Of a stretch of DNA of 24,801 bases, positions 7,368-15,754 are shown piece by piece. Position 1 is the first letter of the stretch; each line of letters opens with the position of its first letter. The position numbers and the translations under genes were made by a program. Below the pieces are notes generated by a model. That model was not told the origin of the DNA. It worked only from the letters and a program-made list of their open reading frames with translations, and ran no database searches. Source of the DNA: Candidatus Sabulitectum sp. (lineage in GTDB: Bacteria; Fermentibacterota; Fermentibacteria; Fermentibacterales; Fermentibacteraceae); NCBI GenBank assembly GCA_023145935.1, contig JAGLDB010000007.1, forward strand, positions 1-24,801. The letters are read 5' to 3'.

Positions 7368-8159
7368 ATGAGATTGTTCAGAGATTGTCCGGATGGTCTT
7401 GTCGAACATCTGTCAAAACTTCGAATCGGTATTGCCGGAGCAGGGGGAATTGGTTCAAATGTGGCCATGCTGCTGGTACGGGCAGGGGTTGCTTCCATGG
7501 TTATCGCCGACCATGACAAAGTAGAGATTCAGAACCTGAACAGGCAGTTTTTCTTTGCGGATCAGGTAGACATGCCTAAAGTTGAGGCTCTGGTTCAGAA
7601 CCTTAAGAGGATCAATGACGCTATTGATATTGAAACGCATATTGTAAGGCTTATTCCCGGGAATGCCTGCGACTTCTTTCGCAGCTGTGATGTTCTGGTG
7701 GAGGCAGTGGATGACGCTGCAACAAAGATCTTTCTTATCGAGGAGTGGTCAACAGCTTTTCCGGAGAAACAGATCATAAGCTGCTCCGGTATTGCGGGAA
7801 CTTCCCCGCTGGGTGAAATACGAACAGAAAGAACAGGGAAGCTCTCTGTTGTGGGGGATCACCATTCCTTGCTTGAACTGGGAACATTTTCTGCCAGAGT
7901 AATGGCAGTTGCAGCCCATATGGTTGCAGAGATTCAGTCCAGTATATCAGGCGGGAAGTGTGCCTCCTGCGTTGGTTGTATTCCAGGCGGTGTTTCACTG
8001 GAGTGCAATGGAGAGAAAATCCCCCTCATCGGTTTTCCGGCCAGAATGATGGAGAACACAGTAAGGGGAATGATAAGTTCGCTAAAAGGAGCAGACTCTT
8101 CAGGATCTATTAGAATTGAGCTTCCGGTTTCCGGGGAAAAGATAGCAGAAAATTACTGA
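7368..8159 (+). CDS. thiF: ThiF family 2 adenylyltransferase-like (E1-like) protein
   Basis: This 263-residue protein has the Rossmann-type nucleotide-binding core of the E1/ThiF/MoeB superfamily: GIAGAGGIGSN (21-31), IADHDKVEIQNLNRQ (46-60), DMPKVEAL (68-75) and VEAVDDAATK (111-120). The pattern NLNRQFF, then MPKVEAL, then VVGD (161-164) fits ThiF family 2 of anaerobes. By family knowledge it would adenylate the C-terminus of a sulfur-carrier protein. After the core (about 195) comes a tail with CASCVGC (C198, C201, C204) and C213. No thiS, thiG or thiH is nearby, so its pathway is not shown. ATG at 7368 with GGAG 6 nt upstream is preferred to TTG at 7356. It converges with nrdG, the two stops being 7 nt apart. 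Confidence 0.8.
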   Translation: MRLFRDCPDGLVEHLSKLRIGIAGAGGIGSNVAMLLVRAGVASMVIADHDKVEIQNLNRQFFFADQVDMPKVEALVQNLKRINDAIDIETHIVRLIPGNACDFFRSCDVLVEAVDDAATKIFLIEEWSTAFPEKQIISCSGIAGTSPLGEIRTERTGKLSVVGDHHSLLELGTFSARVMAVAAHMVAEIQSSISGGKCASCVGCIPGGVSLECNGEKIPLIGFPARMMENTVRGMISSLKGADSSGSIRIELPVSGEKIAENY

Positions 8160-8166
8160 CTCTCTT

Positions 8167-8868
8167 TTAAATACGCAGTTGAATATCATCCACCTTATCA
8201 GCCATCTTTGCCGCAAGAGCTTCGATATATCCCCTGGGATAGGCAGGCAGACCGCTTAGTTCCGAGGAAAGAGTCTTCTCGGAACGGAAGACCTGAAGTG
8301 CGTATCTCTTTATACGATATGGTTTTAACTCCTCAATAAGAAGAAGCACATCTTCCGCGTTGATAAAACCGGGAACCATTGTTGATCTGAATTCGTAATC
8401 AGCTTCAGTCTGTTGCATAAGAAACAGTGCACTTTCTATTACTGAGCTGAATCGAGCTCTGTCTCCTGTGGCCAGCATGTAGTTTTCCGGGCTGGCTTTA
8501 AGATCCATGGCAACAAAATTTACATACGGCATGGCTCTTCTCAGTCTGTCCGGAAAGGTTCCATTTGTGTCAAGCTTTACTACCAGCGGGGTTTCTTCTC
8601 TGATCCGTTTAAGAAGTTCAATGTTGCTTTCGTACAAAAGAGGCTCTCCACCAGTAAGAACCACAGCATCAATGAATCCTGATCTTTCCTTAAGTTCTTT
8701 GATAATCGCATCGTGGCTGAGATTGAATTCCTTGTCAAGAAGATCAACATTAACCAGCTCGGGATTATGGCAGTAGGGACAGGCTAGATTACACCCTGCC
8801 GTGAAAAGAACCGAAGAAATTCTGCCGGGGTATTCAATCAGGCTGGTTCCCTGAAGTGAGCGAATCAA
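8167..8868 (-). CDS. nrdG: Anaerobic ribonucleotide reductase activating protein (radical SAM)
   Basis: This 233-residue protein is a radical-SAM glycyl-radical activase. The [4Fe-4S] motif is C26-x3-C30-x2-C33 in AGCNLACPYCHNPEL, and VLTGGEPLL (69-77) binds SAM. It begins MIRSLQGTSLIEYPG, typical of the NrdG/PflA-like subfamily found beside class III reductases. It would generate the glycyl radical of NrdD. The start is TTG at 8868 with AAGGA 7 nt upstream. It follows the 50-residue glycyl-radical peptide by 3 nt, in an operon with nrdD. Because the glycine is on that separate peptide, the direct substrate of this enzyme is probably the peptide, alone or docked on NrdD. Confidence 0.92.
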   Translation of the reverse strand: MIRSLQGTSLIEYPGRISSVLFTAGCNLACPYCHNPELVNVDLLDKEFNLSHDAIIKELKERSGFIDAVVLTGGEPLLYESNIELLKRIREETPLVVKLDTNGTFPDRLRRAMPYVNFVAMDLKASPENYMLATGDRARFSSVIESALFLMQQTEADYEFRSTMVPGFINAEDVLLLIEELKPYRIKRYALQVFRSEKTLSSELSGLPAYPRGYIEALAAKMADKVDDIQLRI

Positions 8869-8871
8869 TTG

Positions 8872-9024
8872 CTAGTCCTTGTCTACTTTGAGATCGACAT
8901 ATTCTCTCTGGGAGAATTCTTCCTGTTTGCCTTTGTTCCAGTCCTGAACCGGACGGTAATAACCAACGACTCTTGAATAAACCTCTGCCTTGACAGCCTT
9001 AACAGTTCTTACTTCTGTACTCAT
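8872..9024 (-). CDS. Separate NrdD glycyl-radical C-terminal peptide, 50 residues
   Basis: This small gene encodes residues that normally form the C-terminus of class III ribonucleotide reductase. EVYSRVVGYYRPVQDWNKGK (14-33) contains the glycyl-radical signature RVxGY with G21 as the presumed radical site, followed by the family's usual RPV-WNKGK block. The start ATG at 9024 overlaps the nrdD stop in an ATGA arrangement, so it should be made by translational coupling, or read through by a frameshift. The first 13 residues (MSTEVRTVKAVKA) look like a new N-terminus. nrdG follows 3 nt later. The comparison is with GrcA (YfiD), a free glycyl-radical peptide that repairs pyruvate formate-lyase. 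Confidence 0.85.
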   Translation of the reverse strand: MSTEVRTVKAVKAEVYSRVVGYYRPVQDWNKGKQEEFSQREYVDLKVDKD

Positions 9025-11138
9025 TTAATATCCACCTTATCAATGTTGAGAAAGAGCGACGGTTGCTCCTTCATGTTTTGGTCAATGCTCACTTCACGAA
9101 ATGAATTTTCTGGAAGCGTTTTGTATATCTCTACGATCTCTCCGTATTTTTCTATTTCCTCATCAGTGTGCGGGTAGGGGCATTGGAAGTGTTCTCCCGA
9201 TATGTAGCCGTGTACGGGACAGATGCTGAATGTGGGTGTAAAGCTGAAATATGGAAGTTTGAAGTTGTTTACAATCTTTCTTGCAAGAGTTCTTACCATT
9301 CTCCAGTCTGTTATTGCCTCACCGATAAAGAGATGCACCACTGTTCCACCTGTAAACCTGGTTTGAAGTTCATCCTGATGTTTCAGAAGATTGTAGACGT
9401 CCATGTGGGTGTTTACAGGAAGATGTACAGAATTTGAATAGTACGGGTTTGACAGCCCCTGGTGGGCAGCGTCTGGGAACTCTTTCAAATCTTTTTTTGC
9501 CAGACTGTAGCTGGCACTTTCAGCAGGAGAAGCCTCAAGGTTGTAAAGATGATCTGTTTCAATCTGAAATTCCGTAAGTTTATCACGCATAAAATCAAGA
9601 ACCTCAAGAGACCACTGTTTTCCCTCAGGGGTTGCGATTCCACTGCCCATGAAATTCAAGGCGCCTTCGTTCATTCCGATAAGGCCTATTGTGCTGAAAT
9701 GATTTGCCCAGAAAGTTCCTGCTTCTTCCTTCACATGTCTCAGGTAATAGCGTGTGTACGGGTAAAGACCCCGGTTTGTAAGCTCTTCAACAAATTTTCT
9801 TTTCAACTCAAGGGATTCCCTGGCAGATTCCATCACCGACCCAAGTCTCTGGAAAAAAGCAACTCTGTCACCCGCTGTAACCATGGCGATCCTCGGGATA
9901 TTGATGGTGACCACGCCTATGGAACCGGTGAGGGGGTTTGATCCAAAGAGACCACCGCCCCTGGCTTTCAACTCACGGTTGTCAAGCCTCAGGCGACAGC
10001 ACATTGATCTGGAATCTTCTGGACTCATGTCAGAGTTGACAAAGTTGCTGAAGTAAGGAATTCCGTATTTACCTGTCATTTCCCACAGCGGCTGAAGGTT
10101 ATCATTCTCCCAGTCGAAATCTTTGGTAATGTTGTAGGTGGGGATGGGGAAAGTGAAAATTCTTCCCTTTGCATCGCCCTTCATCATCAACTCACAGAAT
10201 GCACGGTTAAGTATGTTCATTTCATTCTGGAAATCACCGTATTTTTCAGGCTTTTCTTCGCCGCCTACGATCACATGCAGGTCTTTGTGGGTTGATGGAA
10301 CCCGAAGATCCATGGTTATGTTAGTAAATGGTGTTTGGAAACCTACTCGCGTGGGGACATTAATATTGAACAGAAATTCCTGCATACACTGAATAACCTG
10401 TTCATATGAAAGGTTGTCATACCGGATAAATGGTGCAAGAAGTGTATCGAAATTACTGAACGCCTGAGCTCCCGCAGCCTCACCCTGAAGAGTGTAAAAG
10501 AAGTTCACAATCTGTCCCAGGGCAGTTCTCAGGTGTGAAGCCGGTTTTGACTCGATCTTCCCCCTGGCTCCCAGGAAGCCCCCCTGGAGAAGCTCCATCA
10601 AGTCCCAGCCTACACAGTAAGGGCCAAGAACGCCAAGATCATGAATGTGCATATCGCCACTGTCCTGAAATTCCTTTATCTGCGGTGTGTATATCTTCGA
10701 AAGCCAGTACCTTGAAGTAATTGAGCTGGAAAGGTAGAAGTTAAGCCCCTGAAGGCTGTAGTTCATGTTTGAGTTTTCGTTTACCCGCCAGTCCTGCCTG
10801 CCGATATAGTCTGCAACCAGAGAATCCATTCCCTTGAAGATCGCAGTAACATCACGGGCTTCACTTCGTTTTTCCCTGTACAGGATAAAACTTCTTGCTG
10901 CAGCTGTGTGTTTTCTGAGCATGAGAGTTTCTTCAATAAAATTCTGTATCTGTTCTATTGTGGGTATAGAACCCGGCTTGAAGAAGCTCATGTAAAGACT
11001 GGCTTCAACCTGATCGGCCATTTCCCGGCTGGAACCTTCAGTACTGGATGCTTTCAGGGCACGATCAATTGCATTTTCAATTCTTGATTTTCTGTAAGAT
11101 AAAACCTTACCACTGCGTTTTCTGACCAGCCAGTCCAT
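9021..11138 (-). CDS. nrdD: Anaerobic (class III) ribonucleoside-triphosphate reductase, lacking the glycyl-radical tail
   Basis: This 705-residue protein reduces ribonucleotides to deoxyribonucleotides without oxygen. Residues 4-92 are an ATP-cone regulatory domain. The catalytic barrel follows, with SSSITSRYWLSKIYTPQI (137-154), GDMHIHDLGVLGPYC (161-175), RSMCCRLRLDNREL (377-390, adjacent cysteines C380 and C381) and NEGALNFMGSGIATPEGKQW. Near the end SFTPTFSICPVHGYISGEHF is the start of the zinc-site region. The expected RVxGY glycine is not in this frame; the protein stops at TGA (9021-9023) and the glycine is on the next, overlapping gene. The start ATG at 11138 has only a modest ribosome binding site (GGGGTG). 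Confidence 0.93.
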   Translation of the reverse strand: MDWLVRKRSGKVLSYRKSRIENAIDRALKASSTEGSSREMADQVEASLYMSFFKPGSIPTIEQIQNFIEETLMLRKHTAAARSFILYREKRSEARDVTAIFKGMDSLVADYIGRQDWRVNENSNMNYSLQGLNFYLSSSITSRYWLSKIYTPQIKEFQDSGDMHIHDLGVLGPYCVGWDLMELLQGGFLGARGKIESKPASHLRTALGQIVNFFYTLQGEAAGAQAFSNFDTLLAPFIRYDNLSYEQVIQCMQEFLFNINVPTRVGFQTPFTNITMDLRVPSTHKDLHVIVGGEEKPEKYGDFQNEMNILNRAFCELMMKGDAKGRIFTFPIPTYNITKDFDWENDNLQPLWEMTGKYGIPYFSNFVNSDMSPEDSRSMCCRLRLDNRELKARGGGLFGSNPLTGSIGVVTINIPRIAMVTAGDRVAFFQRLGSVMESARESLELKRKFVEELTNRGLYPYTRYYLRHVKEEAGTFWANHFSTIGLIGMNEGALNFMGSGIATPEGKQWSLEVLDFMRDKLTEFQIETDHLYNLEASPAESASYSLAKKDLKEFPDAAHQGLSNPYYSNSVHLPVNTHMDVYNLLKHQDELQTRFTGGTVVHLFIGEAITDWRMVRTLARKIVNNFKLPYFSFTPTFSICPVHGYISGEHFQCPYPHTDEEIEKYGEIVEIYKTLPENSFREVSIDQNMKEQPSLFLNIDKVDIK

Positions 11139-11202
11139 AGACAGCTACACCCCTAACATTCCCAAAGAAAGCTAAATGAATAAACGACCCCTCGTTGCAG
11201 CG

Positions 11203-11231
11203 ATGATAATAAAATCCAAGCAACAGGGCAA
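11203..11231 (-). promoter_or_regulatory. Candidate promoter of the nrdD operon
   Basis: On the minus strand TTGCCC (11226-11231) and TATCAT (11203-11208) are 17 nt apart. Transcription would begin near 11196, about 58 nt before the nrdD start. The match to consensus is moderate. Confidence 0.35.
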
Positions 11232-11240
11232 TAGGATCAA

Positions 11241-11256
11241 CCACTATATATGGTAT
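11241..11256. promoter_or_regulatory. NrdR-box-like site
   Basis: The 16-mer CCACTATATATGGTAT agrees at 13 of 16 positions with the usual NrdR box ACACTATATATAGTGT. It lies about 10 nt upstream of the candidate nrdD promoter, where the NrdR repressor of ribonucleotide reductase genes would be expected. NrdR sites usually come in pairs; I find no convincing second copy at the usual distance. Confidence 0.5.
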
Positions 11257-11393
11257 GTGTTGACGTCGAAAGCCCTACATGTTGATATATCCTCTTGTTT
11301 CTCAACGAAATAGAGTATTTACGCGGATTCAGATTTTTTCTGGCAGTTCTTCCTCTATCTGTGTATGTTGCAGCCAACCTGCAGGAGGATTGC

Positions 11394-12269
11394 ATGATTC
11401 ACAAGAAAACAGATAGATCGGCGATTCTTCTGGCGCTTCTTTCTGTTCTCTGCTGGTCCGGTGCGGCAACCGCTTTCAAGATGGCACTGGTTTTTGGATC
11501 TCCATGGCTGGTGGTGTTTTCCGGTGTAGTTGTCTCTACAGTGATCTTTGGTGTGGCACAGGCATTTGGGAAAACCATGATCAGGAAAGCTGATGTTGTT
11601 TCCGGGCTTTATCTTGGTTTTCTGAACCCTTTTCTTTACTACCTTATTCTCTTGAATGCTTATGACGGACTTCCCGCACAGATTGCCATGGTGGTGAACT
11701 ACTTGTGGCCGGTGGTGCTTGTTTTGCTTTCGGTTCCTCTTCTTGGACAGAAGTTGAACATGAAAGGTCTTGCTGGTATTCTGCTCAGCTTCGCCGGCGT
11801 AATGTTTCTGGCTTTTGCAGGACAAAGTTCCTTTGTAATTTCAGCTGGACCTCTCTTTCTTGCCTTTGCAAGTACTTTTGTATGGGCAATTTACTGGGTG
11901 TTGAACACCAGGAACAAAGGGAAAACAACTGCGGTGCTGTTTACCAGCTTTTTGGCTGGATCGATTTACCTTTTTCTCTACGGTATTGCAACCGGGCAGT
12001 GTTTTTCCTTGCATTCCAGAATTTTGCCATGGATACTCTATATAGGTGTTTTTGAAATGGGAATCACCTATATAATGTGGAATACAGCTCTTAAGTGGGC
12101 ATCCTCCACAGCTGCAGTCAGTGGAATGATTTTTCTCACTCCTTTTCTTGCACTGATATTTATTGGAATCGTTGTTGGAGAAAAGATCGTAACTTCAACT
12201 GTTGTCGGACTGCTTCTTGTTGTGGGAGGCATTTTTATAGAGAAGCGTTTCAGGAGGAAGGATTCATGA
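11394..12269 (+). CDS. EamA/DMT-family membrane transporter
   Basis: This 291-residue protein is made almost wholly of hydrophobic segments, about ten helices, arranged as two EamA-type halves (residues about 10-140 and 150-285), the normal size and form of drug/metabolite transporters. CWSGAATAFKMAL (near residue 20) and the NYLWPVVLVLLSVPLL block of helix 4 are typical. The substrate cannot be told. The frame is open from 11295, but ATG at 11394 with AGGAGG 5 nt upstream gives the normal N-terminus (MIHKKTDRSAILL). Its stop overlaps the cutC start (ATGA), so the two are co-translated. It is divergent from nrdD. Confidence 0.85.
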   Translation: MIHKKTDRSAILLALLSVLCWSGAATAFKMALVFGSPWLVVFSGVVVSTVIFGVAQAFGKTMIRKADVVSGLYLGFLNPFLYYLILLNAYDGLPAQIAMVVNYLWPVVLVLLSVPLLGQKLNMKGLAGILLSFAGVMFLAFAGQSSFVISAGPLFLAFASTFVWAIYWVLNTRNKGKTTAVLFTSFLAGSIYLFLYGIATGQCFSLHSRILPWILYIGVFEMGITYIMWNTALKWASSTAAVSGMIFLTPFLALIFIGIVVGEKIVTSTVVGLLLVVGGIFIEKRFRRKDS

Positions 12270-12985
12270 AAGCCAGATCACTTGTGGAAGTTTGTACCGG
12301 TTCTTTGTCAGATTCCGTCAGAGCTTTCGAGGCTGGCTCTAACAGAATAGAGTTGAATTCCTCTCTTGAACTGGGAGGGCTTTCTGCTTCCCCGGGGACA
12401 TTGATCGCAGTGATCGAGTCCATAGAGATTCCGGTTATCGCCATGGTAAGACCTCGTTCAGGCAGTTTTGTCTATTCTTATTCCGAAAAGAAAGCCATGC
12501 TTCTGGATACAGAGTTTTATCTTTCCAATGGAGCCGCAGGGATAGCCGTTGGAGCTTTTGCTCCTGAAGGAGGGATCGATACTGATTTCGTTACAGAACT
12601 GAGAAAACTTGCAGGAAAGAACGATCTTGTATTTCACAGGGCTTTCGATCTTCTTCCGGACCAGTTTCAATCTTTAGCGATTCTTGCAGAGCTGGGAGTG
12701 GATAGAATTCTTACCTCAGGTGGCTGCAGAACGGCATGGGAGGGAAGGAATACTATCAGAGAACTCATAAATCGCTACGGAGAGCATATTGAAATAATGC
12801 CGGGTTCAGGGATCAACTCAGCGAATGCTGATGCTGTTGTAAAGCATACTGGCTGTTCTCAACTGCACGGCTCATTCTCGAAGAAGAAAGAGTTCCATCA
12901 ATCCGTTGCAAAAGTTTTAACCTCATATGGTATTGAGACCTCTTATTCTGAGATCAAAAGAACGATAAGTAATTTAAGCAATTGA
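12266..12985 (+). CDS. cutC: CutC family protein
   Basis: This 239-residue protein fits the CutC TIM-barrel family over its full length. Seen are EVCTGSLSDSVRAFEAGSNR near the start, ELGGLSASPGT, MVRPRSGSFVYSYSE, FHRAFDLLPD and DRILTSGGCRTAWEG, in the family's usual order. CutC was linked to copper homeostasis in E. coli, but its biochemical role is not settled, so only the family name is safe. ATG at 12266 overlaps the transporter stop by four bases and has AGGAGGAAGG upstream. Upstream parts of the open frame are a shadow of the transporter gene. Confidence 0.87.
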   Translation: MKARSLVEVCTGSLSDSVRAFEAGSNRIELNSSLELGGLSASPGTLIAVIESIEIPVIAMVRPRSGSFVYSYSEKKAMLLDTEFYLSNGAAGIAVGAFAPEGGIDTDFVTELRKLAGKNDLVFHRAFDLLPDQFQSLAILAELGVDRILTSGGCRTAWEGRNTIRELINRYGEHIEIMPGSGINSANADAVVKHTGCSQLHGSFSKKKEFHQSVAKVLTSYGIETSYSEIKRTISNLSN

Positions 12986-12996
12986 ACCGGCAGCCC

Positions 12997-13019
12997 TTTC
13001 TTACGGAATTTTCTATATT
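12997..13019 (+). promoter_or_regulatory. Candidate promoter of the HD-GYP gene
   Basis: A T-rich stretch (TTTCTTACGG followed by ATTTTC) leads into TATATT at 13014-13019, 24 nt before the start at 13043. No clear -35 box is visible. It resembles the elements before pyrG and the sulfatase-fold gene. Confidence 0.3.
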
Positions 13020-13042
13020 AAGGGATAGAGGGGGGACCTGCA

Positions 13043-14056
13043 TTGATTGATAGAACAGAGAAGGTTACTGTCAAAGGGAAAACTATTCTGGTTGTGGACG
13101 ACGAAGAGGCCATAAGAGGAATAGTAAAAGTGTATCTTTCTGAACTGGAAGTTTCAGTGGTTTTCGCAGAGTCTGTGGTTCAGGCCCGTGAGCGTCTGTC
13201 AAATTACAATGTTGACCTTATACTCAGCGATATTGCCATGCCAGGTGGTGAAACCGGTATTGATCTTCTTTGCTGGTGTCGCGCTGAACGAATTCTTGCT
13301 CCTTTCATTCTTTTATCTGGGTTCATATCTGCAGATGATGTTCGTTATGCTCTTTCTAAGGGTGTTCAACACATAATACATAAACCATTTAAAAAGATCC
13401 AGCTTATTGAGGCAGTGCTTTCATCATTCGCCATGTCAGATGCATATGGGAACCTGGTAAACAGTTACATAAAAGAGATTGAGTTAAACCAGCAGCTTTT
13501 CATGGCTGCTATTGACGGATTTGCCGCAGCTATCGGTGCCAGAGATGGATACACCTTGCAGCACTCTGAGCAGGTTGCTGAATTTGCAGTTCTTCTTTCC
13601 AGAAAAATTGGTCTGGATGAGAAGAATGTTCAGACTGCAAGAATTGCCGGTAAGCTTCATGATATAGGTAAAATAGGTGTCCCGGAGTATATCCTGCTTA
13701 AAAAGGGTGCTCTTACTGAAGACGAGTTTACTGTAATGAAGAGCCATCCTGTAAAAGCTGCGGAGATACTAGGATCGCTTCCATCTCTTGCTTCTGTGAT
13801 AGATGGAGCGAGGCATCATCACGAGAGGTTCGACGGCACTGGTTATCCTGACGGCTTGAAAGGCATGAACATACCGCTTATGGGAAGGATTCTTGCCATC
13901 TGCGATGCTTTCAGCGCCATGATCACTGAAAGACCATATCGCCCCGCTATTCCTCCTGAAAAAGCAAGGGAAGAAATTAGAGTTAATGTCCTGTCACACT
14001 TCGACCCGGAGCTTACCTCAGCTTTCCTTTCCATTCCCGAGATTGCAGAAGTTTAA
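13043..14056 (+). CDS. Response regulator with HD-GYP output domain (predicted c-di-GMP phosphodiesterase)
   Basis: This 337-residue protein has a receiver domain (about 12-125) with acidic pocket D19-D20, phosphoacceptor D63 in LSDIAMPG, S92 and K114. A short linker helix leads to an HD-GYP domain (about 150-330): HDIGK (206-210), HHHERFDGTGYPDG (258-271) and the following ICDAFSAMITERPYR. By family knowledge HD-GYP proteins hydrolyse cyclic di-GMP, here under control of phosphorylation by a sensor kinase that is not in the window. The start is taken as TTG at 13043, with a G-rich site (GAGGGGGGA) upstream; the exact start is less certain than the domains. It appears to be a single-gene unit. 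Confidence 0.9.
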   Translation: MIDRTEKVTVKGKTILVVDDEEAIRGIVKVYLSELEVSVVFAESVVQARERLSNYNVDLILSDIAMPGGETGIDLLCWCRAERILAPFILLSGFISADDVRYALSKGVQHIIHKPFKKIQLIEAVLSSFAMSDAYGNLVNSYIKEIELNQQLFMAAIDGFAAAIGARDGYTLQHSEQVAEFAVLLSRKIGLDEKNVQTARIAGKLHDIGKIGVPEYILLKKGALTEDEFTVMKSHPVKAAEILGSLPSLASVIDGARHHHERFDGTGYPDGLKGMNIPLMGRILAICDAFSAMITERPYRPAIPPEKAREEIRVNVLSHFDPELTSAFLSIPEIAEV

Positions 14057-14076
14057 CCACTGACCTGAATCAAAGG

Positions 14077-14095
14077 GTGATTATTTTCGTATATT
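14077..14095 (+). promoter_or_regulatory. Candidate promoter of pyrG-purF-guaA
   Basis: GTGATTATTTTCG leads into TATATT at 14090-14095, 43 nt before the pyrG start. No good -35 box is visible. Confidence 0.3.
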
Positions 14096-14137
14096 CTTCC
14101 TTTGTTTTCTCGGAAGAAACTCACGAAAGGAATTACC

Positions 14138-15754
14138 ATGGGCAGGGCGGTAAAACATCTGTTTATAACCGGGGGAGTCGTATCTTCTCTTGGAAAAGGG
14201 ATAACCGCAGCTTCTGTGGCTTTGCTGTTGAAGCAGCGTGGTTACTCGGTATTTCTGCAGAAGCTCGATCCGTATTTGAATGTGGATCCTGGAACAATGT
14301 CACCCTATCAGCATGGTGAGGTCTTCGTTACTGACGATGGAGCAGAAACGGATCTGGATCTTGGGCACTATGAACGTTTTGCCGGGGTTACATGTACCAG
14401 ACAGAGCAACTATACCACAGGTCGTATTTACTCCACTGTTATTCAAAGGGAACGACAGGGAGGGTATCTTGGAGGTACTGTTCAGGTAGTTCCTCATGTT
14501 ACTGATGAAATAAAGAAAGCTGTCCTGTCCTGCGCCGACCAGGGTACCGACATCGTTATTACCGAGATCGGTGGAACAGCGGGTGATATAGAATCAAGCC
14601 CGTTTCTTGAAGCTTTGAGACAACTCAGAGTAGAGCTTGGACCGGAGAATGCAGTCTTTGTTCATCTTGTTCTTATTCCTTATCTGAATGCTTCCGGTGA
14701 GTTGAAAACTAAACCTGCTCAACAATCTGCTGGAATCATGCGCTCTATCGGCATTATTCCCGATGTGTTCATCTGCCGCACTGAAGTTGCAATGGAGGAG
14801 GAGCATTTCAAAAAGCTTTCTCTTTTCTGCAGTGTGCCAAGGGCAGCTGTTATCGAGGAAAAAGACGTAAAGAATTCAATTTATGAAGTACCTATCGAGC
14901 TTGCGAAGCAGGGGCTTGATTCACTGATCTTGAGAAAATTCGGGCTGGCGGAGAATCTGCTTGACCTTGATGAATGGAAGTTAATGGTTGCAAGTGCCAT
15001 TAACCCGGATGCCGGTCAGGTCACCATTGCTGTTGTGGGAAAATACATGGCGCTCCGGGATGCCTACAAGAGCATTTTCGAGGCCCTTGCTCACGGGGCT
15101 ATTAACAGAAGGCTGGATCTGAAGATAAAAAGCATTGAAGCAGAGGAACTTCAAATAGGCGATATGGATGAAATGCTTGGTCATGTTGATGGGATTCTGG
15201 TTCCCGGCGGGTTTGGTTACAGAGGGCTTTCTGGCAAGATAGAAGCAGTTAAATACGCCAGAGAAAAGGATATACCGTTCTTTGGAATATGCCTTGGTTT
15301 GCAGTGTGTAGTAATTGATACTGCAAGGAATGTTGCCGGACTGATTGATGCCAACAGTCTTGAGTTTGAACCGGCAACTCTGCATCCTGTCATTTCTTTA
15401 ATGGATGAACAGAAGGAGATTGTTAACAAGGGGGGAACCATGAGACTGGGATCATATCCGGCTGTTCTCGCAGAAGGTTCCAAGGCAGCAGAGGCTTATG
15501 GAGCAACCAGTATTAATGAACGGCATAGGCACCGTTTTGAATTTAACAATTTTTACAGAGATCAACTGATTGGAGCAGGCTTGAAACTTACCGGGCTTTC
15601 TCCGGATGGCAGTCTTGTTGAGGTGGTCGAACGACCTGATAACAAGTGGTTTGTAGCAGTTCAATTTCATCCTGAATTCAAGAGTCGTCCTCTTGATCCT
15701 CATCCACTGTTCAGCGCATTTATAGATGTTGCTTTCCGGGGGAAGCAGAAATGA
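14138..15754 (+). CDS. pyrG: CTP synthase
   Basis: This 538-residue enzyme makes CTP from UTP, ATP and glutamine. The N-terminal synthetase domain begins [21 protein letters not shown], with the P-loop-like [15 protein letters not shown], then [16 protein letters not shown] and [19 protein letters not shown]. The C-terminal class I glutamine amidotransferase domain has nucleophile C385 in GICLGLQC and the His/Glu pair in [12 protein letters not shown]. Length is normal. The frame is open from 14102, but ATG at 14138 with AAAGGA 6 nt upstream matches the family's N-terminus. Its stop overlaps the purF start (ATGA), beginning a coupled operon. Confidence 0.97.
   Translation: MGRAVKHLFITGGVVSSLGKGITAASVALLLKQRGYSVFLQKLDPYLNVDPGTMSPYQHGEVFVTDDGAETDLDLGHYERFAGVTCTRQSNYTTGRIYSTVIQRERQGGYLGGTVQVVPHVTDEIKKAVLSCADQGTDIVITEIGGTAGDIESSPFLEALRQLRVELGPENAVFVHLVLIPYLNASGELKTKPAQQSAGIMRSIGIIPDVFICRTEVAMEEEHFKKLSLFCSVPRAAVIEEKDVKNSIYEVPIELAKQGLDSLILRKFGLAENLLDLDEWKLMVASAINPDAGQVTIAVVGKYMALRDAYKSIFEALAHGAINRRLDLKIKSIEAEELQIGDMDEMLGHVDGILVPGGFGYRGLSGKIEAVKYAREKDIPFFGICLGLQCVVIDTARNVAGLIDANSLEFEPATLHPVISLMDEQKEIVNKGGTMRLGSYPAVLAEGSKAAEAYGATSINERHRHRFEFNNFYRDQLIGAGLKLTGLSPDGSLVEVVERPDNKWFVAVQFHPEFKSRPLDPHPLFSAFIDVAFRGKQK

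Noticed and set aside
11271..11296. A second NrdR box
   Set aside because: The best alignment (around GATATATCC) matches only about half of the consensus and is at an odd distance from the first.
12095..12265. An N-terminal extension of CutC
   Set aside because: It is the out-of-frame reading of the EamA gene; the ATG at 12266 with its ribosome binding site gives the family's normal start.
14300..15703. Several minus-strand frames opposite pyrG
   Set aside because: They are antisense shadows of a highly conserved gene with no support of their own.
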